From NCBI GenBank assembly GCA_016271365.2, contig CM057453.1, positions 1,088,467,001-1,088,531,000 of the forward strand: a stretch of 64,000 nucleotides of DNA, given 5' to 3'. Below the pieces are notes generated by a model that searched no databases, was not told the origin of the DNA, and saw nothing but the letters and a program-made list of their open reading frames with translations. Origin of the DNA: Neoceratodus forsteri (lineage: Eukaryota > Chordata > Ceratodontiformes > Ceratodontidae). This document shows, piece after piece, positions 45,930 through 56,544 of this stretch. Both the position numbers and the translations under genes were made by a program. Position 1 is the first letter of the stretch, and the number at the start of each line of letters is the position of its first letter.

Positions 45930-48900
45930 GGGATGTGGTAAGCAGGTAAAGTTTATTTTCATACCGTAGGTAAAACTGAAAAATGTAACAAAAGTAGAAA
46001 ACACATACATTATCATTTTTCATAGTTCAAAGTTTTCTTACAGACTATTGATAAAAAGGATACCATAGCAGAAATAATGGATTCCTTTTTCACAGATAAA
46101 AACATGTACAATTTAAAATATTCAGAGTACATATCATAATCCAGAATAAGTAAAACAATCCATTTATTTCTTGTAGCTTCACAGTATTGTAAATGGAATA
46201 CATAGTGCAATAAATAGTTAACAAAGGCTATATTTCCACCACGGCAACATGGGGTTGTATTTTTGAGATATAGAAGATTAGAAGTTAAATGGGTTATTTT
46301 AAACCTAATTCATGCAATGGCCTTTCTATGTTCATTGTTTTTACATAAGTCAAGACATCCTTCCTTTCCCCAGTGTAACCCCTAGGTGACACTATTCCAA
46401 GGGCTACTACCCCTGCCTGTATGGCTAAGCACAGGTTGAGAGGCCTGGATTCAGTAACAAGGTGCCTCCACCCAGAGTAATGATATCAGGGGCGTCTACC
46501 TGCTCTGCTATAGCCCTCTGGGAATCTATAACCACCCACCAACCCTCCTAGTGGCCCAGTACCTGGCACAGCAATAATTCCACAGTCAGTATAAAGCAGT
46601 AATAATGTGCACACACCTTTACACTTACCACCAGCATTGGGCTTGCAGCAATTTTCCTTGAGACCCCCTGAAAAATAAGATTAGCAATACAGTTATACAA
46701 TTTCACCACTGTAACCCATCTAATAATATGCACACTAGCCAGGTTAAATGTGAAACAAGACAATCAGGTTTATTTAGGGGTAGAGAACAAGGGAGGGACT
46801 TACATTTAGTTAAATGACTGGCAGTCTAATTTGATTTAGTGATGGCATGCACTTTTAGTCCCAAGATGCCAGTCACAGAACACTGGGTATGCAGGATGGA
46901 AAATCTGGCTAGCCAGAGGTGTTACCTGGGGGTGGCCTGTGTTGCAGCTGATGTTGGGGCCCTCGATGGAAAGAAAAGGTAGTTAATGTGCAAAATAACC
47001 AGATGATTATTTGTTATTCGAGTCGGATGGCTCAGTCTCTTACAAAACCCAGAAAATAGAAGCAATTACATGGTACCACAGATGATCTAAATATTTGTTG
47101 AAGGGAGCTACCCTGATTGTACTCATGCTACCGGGTTTATGCTGGAATGCAGGCCATATATAGACCTTGTGGTGTTTACCAATGAGCATGGGGGAAGCAG
47201 GGCCAACACAACACATCTCTTCTTTATGGCCTTTCCTCCAGGTGGCCGCAACCTGAGAGTTGTTGTTGCACAGGGACTGGATCCCCGAAGCTGGTCTCTC
47301 ACTGAAACAGTCTCTGGTGCAGGATATTTAGTCTGGGCCAGGTTGGCAAGGCCCAGGAAGGATGAACAGACTGGCAAAGTTTGTGGTCTTCTGCTGGTGA
47401 AGCCTCCAGCTGGCGTAACAGGTTTGGATCATAGGCAAACAGGTCTCGACCCATAAAACATATTCAGCACATTCAAAATAAGTAGCACTAACTTTAAACA
47501 CTTCAGATGCATTCCAGGTGCTGTTTAGCAGCTTTAATGAGCAAACTTCCTCATCCAGGATTCGTCTCACACACAAGCTGGGCCAATTTCTTTGCAGGAG
47601 CAAATCTTAGTCCAAATCACAAGTAGCACTGATAACATTTCTTTTCTCTTTCTGCCGCAGTTCCAAACTTCAATCGGAAAGTTCCGACTTCTGTGATAGG
47701 CAGTTCCAAGGCAGAAGAAACATGTCTGGGAGGCAAGGTAGGCCTCTTCCCATCTATTCCCCTATGCTCCTTCAGGGAGCAGCTGCTTGAAGGCTCGAGC
47801 TGTTCACACTTCAACCTCCAACTCTAACTGATCCACTGTCTAATGGCACACTGGGATTTCTCTTGTCAATCCGGCATGCAGATTGGTTGAGGAAGCTGTC
47901 AGTCACAGTTAGGGCTCCCCCTACAGGTTAGTTTGGAGCCAACCAAAAACTACAATACTACAGATTTTCCTTTCCACAAGACAATGGGTTAAGGATCCAT
48001 TTTAGGTCCCCAGGTTCTATTGGTCCAATTACTGGAAGTCCCAGACCTAACATGGTGCCTCCCATTCCAAGACACAAACTGCAAGGAATGCAGGTTAGAC
48101 AAACATCTCTACTTCAATGATAACAGCATATAAACAGTAAATAAGCACAGTTCCTATATAGGTTCTCTCTGCACAAACAGTGACTGCAGAATGGAGCAAA
48201 TCGGAACAGCGGCTGGCCAGTTGCAGTCACTTGGACCCAGCTCAGACCATTTAATATGCATATTAGCTAGTCTCTTGAAGAGACAGGCACAGAGGCTCAG
48301 CATGGCACTCTCATGCAGACAACAGGATCACACTGAGATGGGACACCAGCCTGACAGTGGGCTTTGAGGAGCCCAGGAAGACATTAAGGTAAACCCCAAA
48401 TTAGAGGAGGGGGTTACACCAGTCTGATTTTATGTTTTTATATTCCATAAGCATAGCAGACACACCTATTCTTTCCATATCAGCTTGCACATCTGTAGCC
48501 AAGATGTTTTGTTTACAAGCTTGTTTAAACTGATTTAACATCACTGCAGAAAAAGAAAATAAATTTTGATGAACACCTATTCCCATTCCTTGCAAAGCAA
48601 TAAATATTTTCCCCCACCAGTTATTTGCTGTTGTATTATTCCTAGAGCAGGCTTCAAGTAACAATGTTTTGAATAATCTATGGTCAAGAATTTTTAATAC
48701 CCTTCTGAAATATCTGATTAACCTTAACGTGCATGACACGTATAGTGACCTCATTCTAGTTTTTACTCTAAGATAAGCCCCTGGTAAAAAGTTGGGAAGC
48801 CTTTTTTACATATTCAGTAGTGAGCTTATTACTATCCAATCCCCAAGTTTCAACACTTTATAGCAACTGGCATTCATAATTGAAGAAAAAGTGCAACGTG

Positions 48901-49885
48901 AATATTGTATATGAAATTTTAATATCCCATTTATTTTTTGATTTAGTTTTCCTACAGAAAGATCCCAGTGTAATTTACATGAATTGTTAGTGCTAAATGT
49001 GACTCCCAAGCATTTGTAATAATTTACTGCCTCAGGATAATAATCTCCTATCTGGAATCCCTGACCTAGTGACCCTTTTACTCCAAGGACTAAGATTTTT
49101 TAGTATTAATTTTAAGTTTTAGTCTATATAACTGTGTTGCAAAAATATTTAATGTTTTCTGTAACCTATCTGGGGCAAGCAAAAGTAAGACCACTTCATC
49201 TGCGTATAGTAATAAGGGAATGGAACAATTATCTGTCAGTGGTGGAGTACAGTCTTCGTATTTAGTTCTGTTGCTAACAGCATTTATATACTTATTAAAC
49301 AGAAAAGGTGCAAGTTTGCAGCCTTACGTTAAAGTCTTCCATCTTTGTGAAGCCTTATTTTAGCACAGTTGTTTGTATAAACCTTCTGTATAATCTTAAT
49401 ATGTATCTATCCAGAGCAGTTGCAGTAAGAATATTCCATAGTACTGGTCTACTTACAGTATAGAAGGCACTACTTAAATTAATGAATTCTGCAAAGGGTT
49501 TTATGGAAAGACCTACTACATATTTATCCTGGAGATACTTTATTATGAAAATGTGATCATTTGTTGAGTGGCTTTTCCTAAAGCCAGCTTGGAGGTCTGA
49601 AATAAATTGTGCATCTTCTTCCCACTGTATTAAAACTGACAAGATGTAGGATGTATGTCTTCATCAGAATGCTTAACAATTAAATGGGCCTGTAGCAGCT
49701 AGGGCCTGACCTCAGACCTTCTTTGAAAATCAATACTATAACATTAGTATTCCATAGGTCTGATATTTTTAAAGTGTGATTTATTGCAGCAAAGGCTTGT
49801 GCAAGAATTATTGCCCAGTCTTCCAAATTATCATGAAGCACTTCTGCTGGTATTATATCAGTCCCTCATGTTTTATTTCTTTTTT
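45930..49885 (-). mobile_element. Nimb/Vingi-like LINE (minus copy), split by solo LTR
   Basis: Right-to-left: IPAEVLHDNLEDWAIILAQA (from about 49870), IVLIFKEGLRSGPSCYRPI, DLQAGFRKSHSTNDHIFIIK, then RT/C-terminal parts including SVGKLNQKINGIL and LLLEACSRNNTTANNWW. The copy continues left of the LTR as GKEGCLDLCKNNEHRKAIA and ends near 46013. It is related to the plus copy at 29.8-45.9 kb, and the two meet 3' end to 3' end around 45.93 kb. 5'-truncated within the RT N-terminal region; many stops. Confidence 0.78.
46374..48418. mobile_element. Solo LTR of an LTR retrotransposon, 2,045 bp
   Basis: Starts tgtaacccc and ends ggggttaca, a 9 bp inverted terminus with TG...CA. It is flanked by the 4 bp direct repeat ccag (46370-46373 and 48419-48422). 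Removing it with one ccag restores a continuous minus-strand LINE frame (KNIKSDW then GKEGCLD). No gag, pol or env wording is seen inside, so it is a solo LTR. Small frames inside (such as 47139-47456) are not supported as genes. It is long for an LTR; the superfamily is undetermined. Confidence 0.9.
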
Positions 49886-50059
49886 GTTGTAAAATGAATT
49901 TTATGGGTATGTTTGGAGAAACAGTTAACCATTATTTAATTTTTTCATTAAAATTACAAATTATATTACATGTTCTATATACTGTATATAAAATGATCTA
50001 CCCATATATCTTCTGGGATAGCTGCCTCTACATTAACCATGTCAGATTTACACATAGAC

Positions 50060-51199
50060 AATTACGACAGCAAAAACCAAAGATCCAGCCAGTTTGCCTA
50101 AGTTCCCTATTTAGCCCTGGGATCTACTTTTCCATTAGGGTCCTAGCCCTCCACACCTACCCATTCTCCTCCCAGAGTCTGATGCCTTGAGCAATCAATA
50201 TACCCTTCATTCTGTCCCAGCCATGCTTAAAACCACTCAATCCATCCAAGCATCCGATTTGCCTTGCTATAAGCCTCGTTGCACTGACACAATTACTTTA
50301 GGAAGTCACTGATGATGATGACTTCAGGATCTCATTCCTTAGCCATGATACAAAGTCTCACCACTCCTATCAAGTACTCTGTCCTGGGGTTCTTGTTCCC
50401 TAGGTGGACTTTGCATTTTCTGGTGGTGAATTGGAACTGCCAAACCCTTGACCATCCCTTCAGCTTTTGCAAGTCTCTGCATTTCATTTATTCCCTCATA
50501 ACTATCCACCCTCTCACAGAGCTCAGTTTTATCTGTGAAAAGACACAGCTGCCCTGAATCCTGTCTCCAATGTCACTGATGAACATGTTGGAGAGGACCG
50601 GATCCAGGACAGATCCCTGCGGATCCCCACTTGTTACCTCCCTCTCTTCTGATTTAACTCCATTGACCACCACCCTCCGCTGTCTCAGGTTTAGCAAGTT
50701 GTCTACCCCGTTTAATATGACCTTATCTGCACTCAGATCCTCCCTTTTCTTCTGCAAATATCGTAAGTCAAAGTAGAGCAAGTCCTCAGGGTGGCCCTCA
50801 TCCAATTCCCTCATTAACTAGTCAAAGAAAACTACTAGGTTAGTCTGACAAGACCTCCCTGCCACGAATCTGTGCTGCTTACTCTCCAAGTAGTCCATGA
50901 GATCCTCTTTGATGAGTGACTCCATAAGTTTTCCTAAAAGACAGATAAGATTGACAGGGCTGTAGTTCCCTGCTTGTTACTTGTTCCCCTTCCCGTATGG
51001 AGCAGAACTATGTCCGCCACCCTCCAATCCTTCAGAATCACCCCTGTCCTTAGGGAGCTGTTGAATAGACCTACCAAGGGATCATCCAATTCTGCTGTCA
51101 ATTCCCAGAGTATCATCAGATGCAACCCATCCAATCCTGGGGCCTAATCAATCTTTAGGGTTGCCAGCCCTTTCAGGACACTTTTGCTAGTAAATGCTG
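50060..51199 (-). pseudogene. Old CR1 RT, minus strand, downstream half of split copy
   Basis: Leftwards from 51188: [77 protein letters not shown]. It is more diverged than the other CR1 copies. Its upstream part lies at 61065-61385, on the other side of a 9.87 kb insertion flanked by agtaaatgctg. Confidence 0.85.
51189..51199. repeat. Target-site duplication, left copy (agtaaatgctg)
   Basis: Identical to 61065-61075. Together they bracket the Penelope-like cluster and lie in the interrupted CR1. Confidence 0.8.
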
Positions 51200-51204
51200 A
51201 CTCC

Positions 51205-52010
51205 CAAAACACAAGGTCCCATGACTCGTAGGGTAGGTCAGCACCACATTATGAACAGATAGGACCAGTGGTCTCAGATTACTACAAGGTACTTTTGTAT
51301 TTTGTGTGTATCACAGTAAGAAAGTTTAAAAGCTTATCTACATTACACTTGTTTAAAGGCAGTCCCAATGCAAACGTATGTAATGGCCAGTTTATACTCA
51401 TAACCAGCTGCATACTAGATTTTCAGTTATACAAAGAGCCCAATGTGAAAACTTGGCTTTGGGTAGAGTAGGAAAACAGAGCTACGATGGAGCAGAAAAC
51501 AGCATCAGGAATAACTTTTGCTGTTATAGTGAAATAGCCATACAAGCTAAAAAGAAAAAAGGTGGCCCACACCACCCATCAGACATGTTGTTCATGATCA
51601 GGTGGTGGTATGTGCCCATATACTACCACCTGATTGTGAACAGCATGCCCAACTGGCATTGTAGGCCACCGGTTTGTTTTCTCATCCTGTATGGCTGTTT
51701 CACTCTAACTGCAAACATTTTTCTTGATGCTATTTTTGGCTCTGTTGTAGCTCCATTTACCAGTTCTACCTGAAGCCAAGTTTGCACACTGGGCTCTTTG
51801 TATAGCCAAACATTTAGCACACAGCCGGTTATGAGTATAAACTGGCCATTACATATGTCTGCACTGGGACTGCCTTTAAACAAGTGTAATGTGGGTGAGC
51901 TTTTACACTTTCTTACTGTGATGCATGCAGAATAAAAACATACCTTGCACTAATCTGAGACTGCTGGTCCTATCTGTTCATAGTGTGGTGTAGACCTACC
52001 CCATGAGATG
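51205..52010. repeat. Large inverted repeat of Penelope terminal units (arms ~390 bp)
   Basis: The left arm (51205-51612) reverse-complemented matches the right arm (51617-52008): for example gttatgagtataaactggcc, gggactgcctttaaacaagt and ctatctgttcata in both. The spacer is only a few bases. A third, single copy of the unit stands at 60590-61000 at the 3' end of the plus Penelope copy, which identifies the unit as element-terminal sequence. Arms look roughly 80 percent identical by eye. Confidence 0.88.
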
Positions 52011-52112
52011 TGGAGCAAAGCAATAAAAAATGGCACCGTCACCGGAAAATGAACACAAAGTTATTTATCTACTAAAGCATATCAGAAAGGAACAAGTGTG
52101 GGTAAATACAGA

Positions 52113-52150
52113 TAAACCCAACTGGTTTCACACCAAAAGCGCCTCCTCAG
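52113..52150 (-). ncRNA. Hammerhead-ribozyme-like motif (degenerate candidate)
   Basis: On the minus strand: ctgagga, then gcgc-ttttg-gtgt able to pair as stem II (with G-U pairs), then gaaa, then acc-agttg-ggt able to form a 3 bp stem III. This matches the CUGANGA...GAAA core of minimal hammerheads known from Penelope-like terminal repeats, and the position downstream of a GIY-YIG coding region fits. Stem I is poor and the cleavage triplet would be guu, so activity is doubtful. Confidence 0.4.
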
Positions 52151-52739
52151 GGTGGGTCCTGTAACTTAGAGACACTCCTCTTAAGTTGCAATGTATTTAA
52201 AGTGACAATGCATAAGTTATTACAAACATATAAATTGCATTATTTAAAGTGTAATATTGAATGTGTCACATATCAAAAATAGTGCAAGCGTTACTTAAAA
52301 GAACCTCAGTACAAGCTTAGAGGAACCTAACAAAAAGTTATAAGCATAAATAACAATTTATATTATTCATATTACAGTATTACTATGGTCTCTATGCTGT
52401 AAAACTGAGGAATTAATTCATGCAATTCAAATCACAAGTAGTTGCAATTGTTGTGGCTAATGTTTTAATCACCAATGCAGAAAACAGTTCTATATCTTGG
52501 TAAATCTCACCATAAGAACAGTCAAATAATATTTATAGGGGGGTGGTTTTTGTTCTTTGGTCATATATAAATAGGCCTGAAACAGAAAAGGGGAACATGA
52601 AATTAGAGACTGCAAATAGATATATAATCATTTATCAAATGCCCCTATTAATTATTTATAACAAAATGAAATATATAGCTGGGGGAAACATAGAATACTC
52701 AGCAATTTTTTCTGAGGAATGGAGAGAGGTCAAAGGTAT

Positions 52740-53026
52740 CATTAAGGCCTGGAAAAGTAAGGACACACAATTCAAATATCCAAAATGACTCTTTTTTTGA
52801 GGAGTTTGTTCTGTAGGTTTTTTCCACTTGGTCTAACATTGACCTTCTCTATTCCCAAAAATTTACATTTTTGTACAGAGCCAGAATCCCTTATATGCTT
52901 GTAAAGTGCATTCTTCTCAGTCTTACATTTAATACCACTGAGATGTCTGCCCACCCTTTATTTTAGATTTTGAGAAGTTTTGCCCACATAAAAGGCATGA
53001 CAATTACATGTTGCTAAATAAACAGG
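52740..53026 (-). pseudogene. Penelope-like GIY-YIG endonuclease, C-terminal part
   Basis: Leftwards: LATCNCHAFYVGKTSQNLK then a stop, RVGRHLSGIKCKTEKNALYK, SVQKCKFLGIEKVNV and LQNKLLKKRVI. YVGKT is the GIY-YIG core second half, and FLGIEKV with LQ..L fits the end of the domain. It was separated from its RT by the LINE at 53030. Confidence 0.85.
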
Positions 53027-53129
53027 GATCAATCTTGGGGCCTCTGCTTTTCAGCATCTATGTGAATGAATTTAAGCCCCAATCCCCTGACACTGGTTAT
53101 CATCCATATGCAGATGATACCATATTTAA

Positions 53130-53272
53130 GCAATAATGCATAACAGAGTGTGTGTTGTACTGGGATAACGTCACGCCTTGTGTTGTTGGGCACGAGGCCG
53201 AAGGCCGAGTGTGACCAACAGCAAGGCGTGACGTTATCCCAGTACAACACAAACCCTGGAGTGCATTATTGC
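53130..53272. repeat. 143 bp near-perfect palindrome (hairpin)
   Basis: Left arm gcaataatgc...tgtgttgtactgggataacg and its inverse on the right arm. A 30 bp core (gttgtactgggataacgtca and neighbours) is identical in both arms, the outer 10 bp gcaataatgc are also identical, and the loop holds a nested gaggcc-gaa-ggccg palindrome. It could fold into one long hairpin. Confidence 0.92.
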
Positions 53273-53273
53273 T

Positions 53274-53286
53274 ATTATAAAATGGC
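53274..53286 (+). repeat. Left 13 bp inverted repeat of the recombinase element
   Basis: attataaaatggc, exact inverse of 55494-55506. Confidence 0.75.
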
Positions 53287-54076
53287 TCGGCTATGAAAAA
53301 TTAGATCTAGATAGTTTTCTTTTTTTTATTTTTATAATTTTGGTAGGAGAAATGGTGTGCGTACTTCCACCAAAGAAAGTAGTCCGTGACAAATATTGCT
53401 TTGAAACAGGGTTATAACATTTTTATTGAGGTTTCTGTGAATACTGGTTGAACTTTTTAGAAAGAAGTTTTAAATTAAGAAATACATAGTTACATACATT
53501 TGTGAATGAATAAATAAGTAGGAGCATGAGTTATACATTAATTTGAACGTTTTGTAAATAGCTGTAGAACGTATAAATAGCTGTAAAACTTTTTCAATTG
53601 ATTACAAAGCAGATGAATAGTAAAGTAGATAAGTGCAGAACTTGTACATTCATTTTAACATTAAAGCAGATGAAGGCAACCGATAGTAAAGTAGATAAGT
53701 GCAGAACTTGTACATTCATTTTAACATTAAAGCAGATGAAGGCAACGTTATGGGAGGTTTTTAAAACTTAAAGTTAAGCAATGTAAATGCAATTATTTGT
53801 TATAGATGTTGAACACAGATGTAGAATTGCCTGTTATTATTGTTTGTGTGTGTAGTTGGTGATTGGATGAGATGGCAGCATTCAGCGTCGTTGGTGATTG
53901 GTCGCGATTCACATTTTCACCGTTGGTGACATTTCCTGTTGGGATGGGTTCGCGTCTCACATCCGGAGCTTGCTGCAGGAGTCCTGGTGCAGTCTGAATG
54001 TGGACTTGACCATTCTGGTAGTAGGCTGATTTAATGGAAGTGAGTGGTGCTGCAGATGTTGATGGCCATGGTTCGT

Positions 54077-55448
54077 TTAGTGCTGCAGATGTTGTTGGGG
54101 ACAGTTGGTTTTGTTCTGAGGTTGAGGCTGATAGCAATCTGCTCCAAGTGTTCCAGTTTTTTTAAAAGAAAGGGCCCAGTAACTGCGTAGGGAGGTTTCT
54201 GCATTGTGGCCTGTGACAGCAATTATTTGGTGAGCCTGTAGCCCAGCATCAGATAGTATTTGGATTGCTGTGGCGTGGAGACTGTGGTTGGCGTAAGTTG
54301 TTGGTAATTGCGCAGCAGTGCAGATTTTAGTGAGCATTTTGGCTAGGTAGTTGATTCCCATGGGTTCTCTTGTGTACCAGATGGCTTCTTCACTCCATGG
54401 GTTGGCTGGGTGTCTGCGAGGGTGTAGGTAGAGACTCGATGCATTTGGGGGGATTTTCTGTAAGTACTTTTTGAAGGCTTGTACTGGGCAGTGCGGGTGT
54501 CCTGGGAGGGTGAACATGCAGCCGCGAGTAGTTGTCTCTGCCCCTTTCCATTGTGTCAGCGTGATTTTTAGTTTTTTCATTAAATGTCATGGTGACATAC
54601 TCTTGTCCGGTGGAGTCGGTACACAGTTGGAAGGAGTCTACTTTTAGTTTTCGTTGACACTCGCAGCCACGTCTGGCAAAGTGGAGCTGTATTTCCAGCC
54701 AGACCAGGCGGACTAGGCCTTCGGGGGTTTCAACTGACAGCGCGTTTGAGTTTCTGAGGTGCTCCAGGTGGGATGTGGGAATGGCTGGGTGGTGTTTTGT
54801 GCGATCTTTTCCTTCGCGTCTGAGGTTTTTTAGGTAGCCTAAAAAGACGTTATTTGCTGACTGAAAGTCTGGGTTGCACATTAGGTTAATGTTTCTGCTA
54901 ATTGGAGGTTCATTGAAATATCTGTTTATGCCAGCACGAAGTCCGATGTAACTGCTGATACTGTAACCTTCTCCAATTGAGTTTCTCACTGTGCCATAGA
55001 AGTTACGGAGGATGGTGTTTAGGTCCTGTGGAGGTATTTCTGTGAAGTTTATTTTAATGTCTTTTTCTGTTAGCCAGTCTAGGAAGATCTTCATAGCCCA
55101 TGAGGTGGCTCTTTTTGTGGTTGGCTCATTTCTTTCTTTTTTCTAACTGGTCCAGCTGTTCAGGGTGAAGCTCAAGGTGTCTTTTTTTCTCTTTTTTTTC
55201 CCACTAATTGTATTTGGTTGTGGCTGCTGTTCTGGATTTTCAAGTTGAGGACCAAACCATTTGTCTAAGTCATGAGGATTGTACATGTTGAAGTTTACTT
55301 CATGTTGCTGAGACATTTTTCTTGACAGCTGTTGTGAGGTGAGATTTGACAACCAGTGACAGGCGTAGTGATATGTTTTTTTTTTTTCAGATTTTGTTGT
55401 AAGGCTGCCCGGGAATTCATCCGTGATGTTGTACTCTATTATCCTCAC
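54077..55448 (-). pseudogene. Crypton/DUF3504-type tyrosine recombinase, frameshifted
   Basis: Three minus frames in order. The N-terminal part (55448-55143) has YHYACHWLSNLTSQQLSRKM and NPHDLDKWFGPQ. The middle (55094-54390) has FLDWLTEKDIKINFTEIP, FYGTVRNSIGEGYSISSYIG, RAGINRYF and HFARRGCECQRKLKVDSF with the first catalytic arginine. The C-terminal part (54580-54077) has ITLTQWKGAETTTRGCMFTL, PMGINYLAKMLTKICTAAQL, NHSLHATAIQILSDAGLQ (HxxR box with R replaced by H) and ITGHNAETSLRSYW-like wording (VTGHNAETSLRSYWA) with the tyrosine nucleophile. The wording matches Crypton-derived domains such as those of KIAA1958, ZMYM2 and QRICH1. The overlap of frames at 54390-54580 shows one frameshift. 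Confidence 0.85.
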
Positions 55449-55493
55449 ACCTTATGAAGAGTGTTGACCAATCAGGTGAGTGGATTTTTTCTT

Positions 55494-55506
55494 GCCATTT
55501 TATAAT
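55494..55506 (-). repeat. Right 13 bp inverted repeat of the recombinase element
   Basis: gccattttataat, exact inverse of 53274-53286; next to the LINE junction. Confidence 0.75.
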
Positions 55507-56544
55507 GTACGTTGAAGCAGTTTGTCAGGGTATAATAGAGTTAAAGTTGCAACAAACTTTTGACGAAGCTCAGAAATTCTTTAGGAGGCATCATTTGATT
55601 TTGAATGCAAACAAAACACATGTACTTTTGTTTACAAGTAAGTATAATAGAACGTGTGATCTAAAATTGGAAATTATTACATCTGGGGCTTTAGCTACAA
55701 AACAGGTTGACGATTACAAATATGTGGGAATGTGGCCTGATTACCACTTAAGTTGGGATCTACATATAGATTTATTAATTGGAAGTATGAATAAAAAATT
55801 AGGAGCCCTTTACAGATATAACAGGTTCATGTCTAGGAAGGTCCGTCAGAATGTGGTTGCAACTTTATTACTCCCAGCAATTGATTATGGAGATATATTT
55901 TATGGAGGGGCCTCTGGGGTATTGTTAAACAAGGTGGACCAGCTATTTTGTAGGTTGGCTCGTTTCATATTAGAGGTTCCATTTAGAACACACAGGTGTT
56001 ACTTATTTAATGAATTAAATTGGAATAGACCACTTGTGAGAAGGAATATACATCTATTGCATTTCATGATTAGGGTCTGGAACGTGATTATATTGTTGGG
56101 CTGTTTAAGCTTAGGAATTTGGAAGGGATTTGAGATCTACACATGGTGTCCAATTTTGTATCCTCAGCTGTAATTTGAATAGTGGAAGATCCTCTGTCCC
56201 ATTTAGGGGAGTTTCCCTCTGGAATGATTCACCTCAATATTTAAGATGTCCAGGGGTCAGGTCCAATGCTTGTAAATTTGTTCAATGTTGTACCACTTGG
56301 ACAAAGACTGTTTATTTTTGCAATCAGTGTAACATATTTTAAAATTTTGATCTAATGATCATATATGTTATGTCTGGGTATGTTTTTATTTATTATTATC
56401 CTAAATGTATGTATGTGTTTATGTTTAATTTATGTGAAACTTTGCACTTTATGGACCTGGAACTTCATTGAAAATGTGCTTTTCTCAGTGGAATGTTTCC
56501 AGTATACTCTGAATAAAAATGATTTACAACTACTACTACTAACA

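Larger units (their letters stand above)
53128..55507 (-). mobile_element. Crypton-like tyrosine-recombinase DNA transposon (~2.4 kb)
   Basis: This block interrupts a LINE reading frame directly after YADDTIF and encodes a eukaryotic-type tyrosine recombinase on the minus strand. Edges: a 143 bp palindrome at 53130-53272, then attataaaatggc at 53274-53286, with its exact inverse gccattttataat at 55494-55506 beside the other LINE junction. Classical Cryptons lack inverted terminal repeats, so this architecture is unusual. A target duplication is not obvious. The 3' end of the gene faces the palindrome. Confidence 0.78.
53030..56345 (+). pseudogene. LINE RT C-terminal half split by the recombinase element
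   Basis: Upstream piece: GSILGPLLFSIYVNEF and HPYADDTIF. Downstream piece (from 55508): FFRRHHLILNANKTHVLLFT, KQVDDYKYVGMWPDYHLSWD, LGALYRYNRFMS, LPAIDYGDIFYGGA, QLFCRLARFILEVPFRTHRC and, after a frameshift near 56150, VPFRGVSLWNDSPQYLR. The order is that of a normal RT with the catalytic box at the break. Apart from the insertion it is fairly intact. Confidence 0.88.
53030..56540 (+). mobile_element. 5'-truncated LINE inside the Penelope copy, itself split
   Basis: Begins at ggatcaatcttggggcctct (RT block GSILGPLLFSIYVNEF), carries YADDTIF at about 53107-53127, is interrupted at 53128-55507, and resumes YVEAVCQGIIELKLQQTFDE. It ends in a (tac)n tail at about 56520-56540. CR1/L2-group by wording; exact clade not settled. 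Confidence 0.85.

Noticed and set aside
47139..47456. 105-codon frame inside the solo LTR as a gene
   Set aside because: No recognisable motif, and it lies in an LTR with no other coding signal.
46374..48418. Endogenous retrovirus
   Set aside because: No gag, pol or env wording inside; only LTR-style ends and a 4 bp duplication. I call it a solo LTR of undetermined superfamily.
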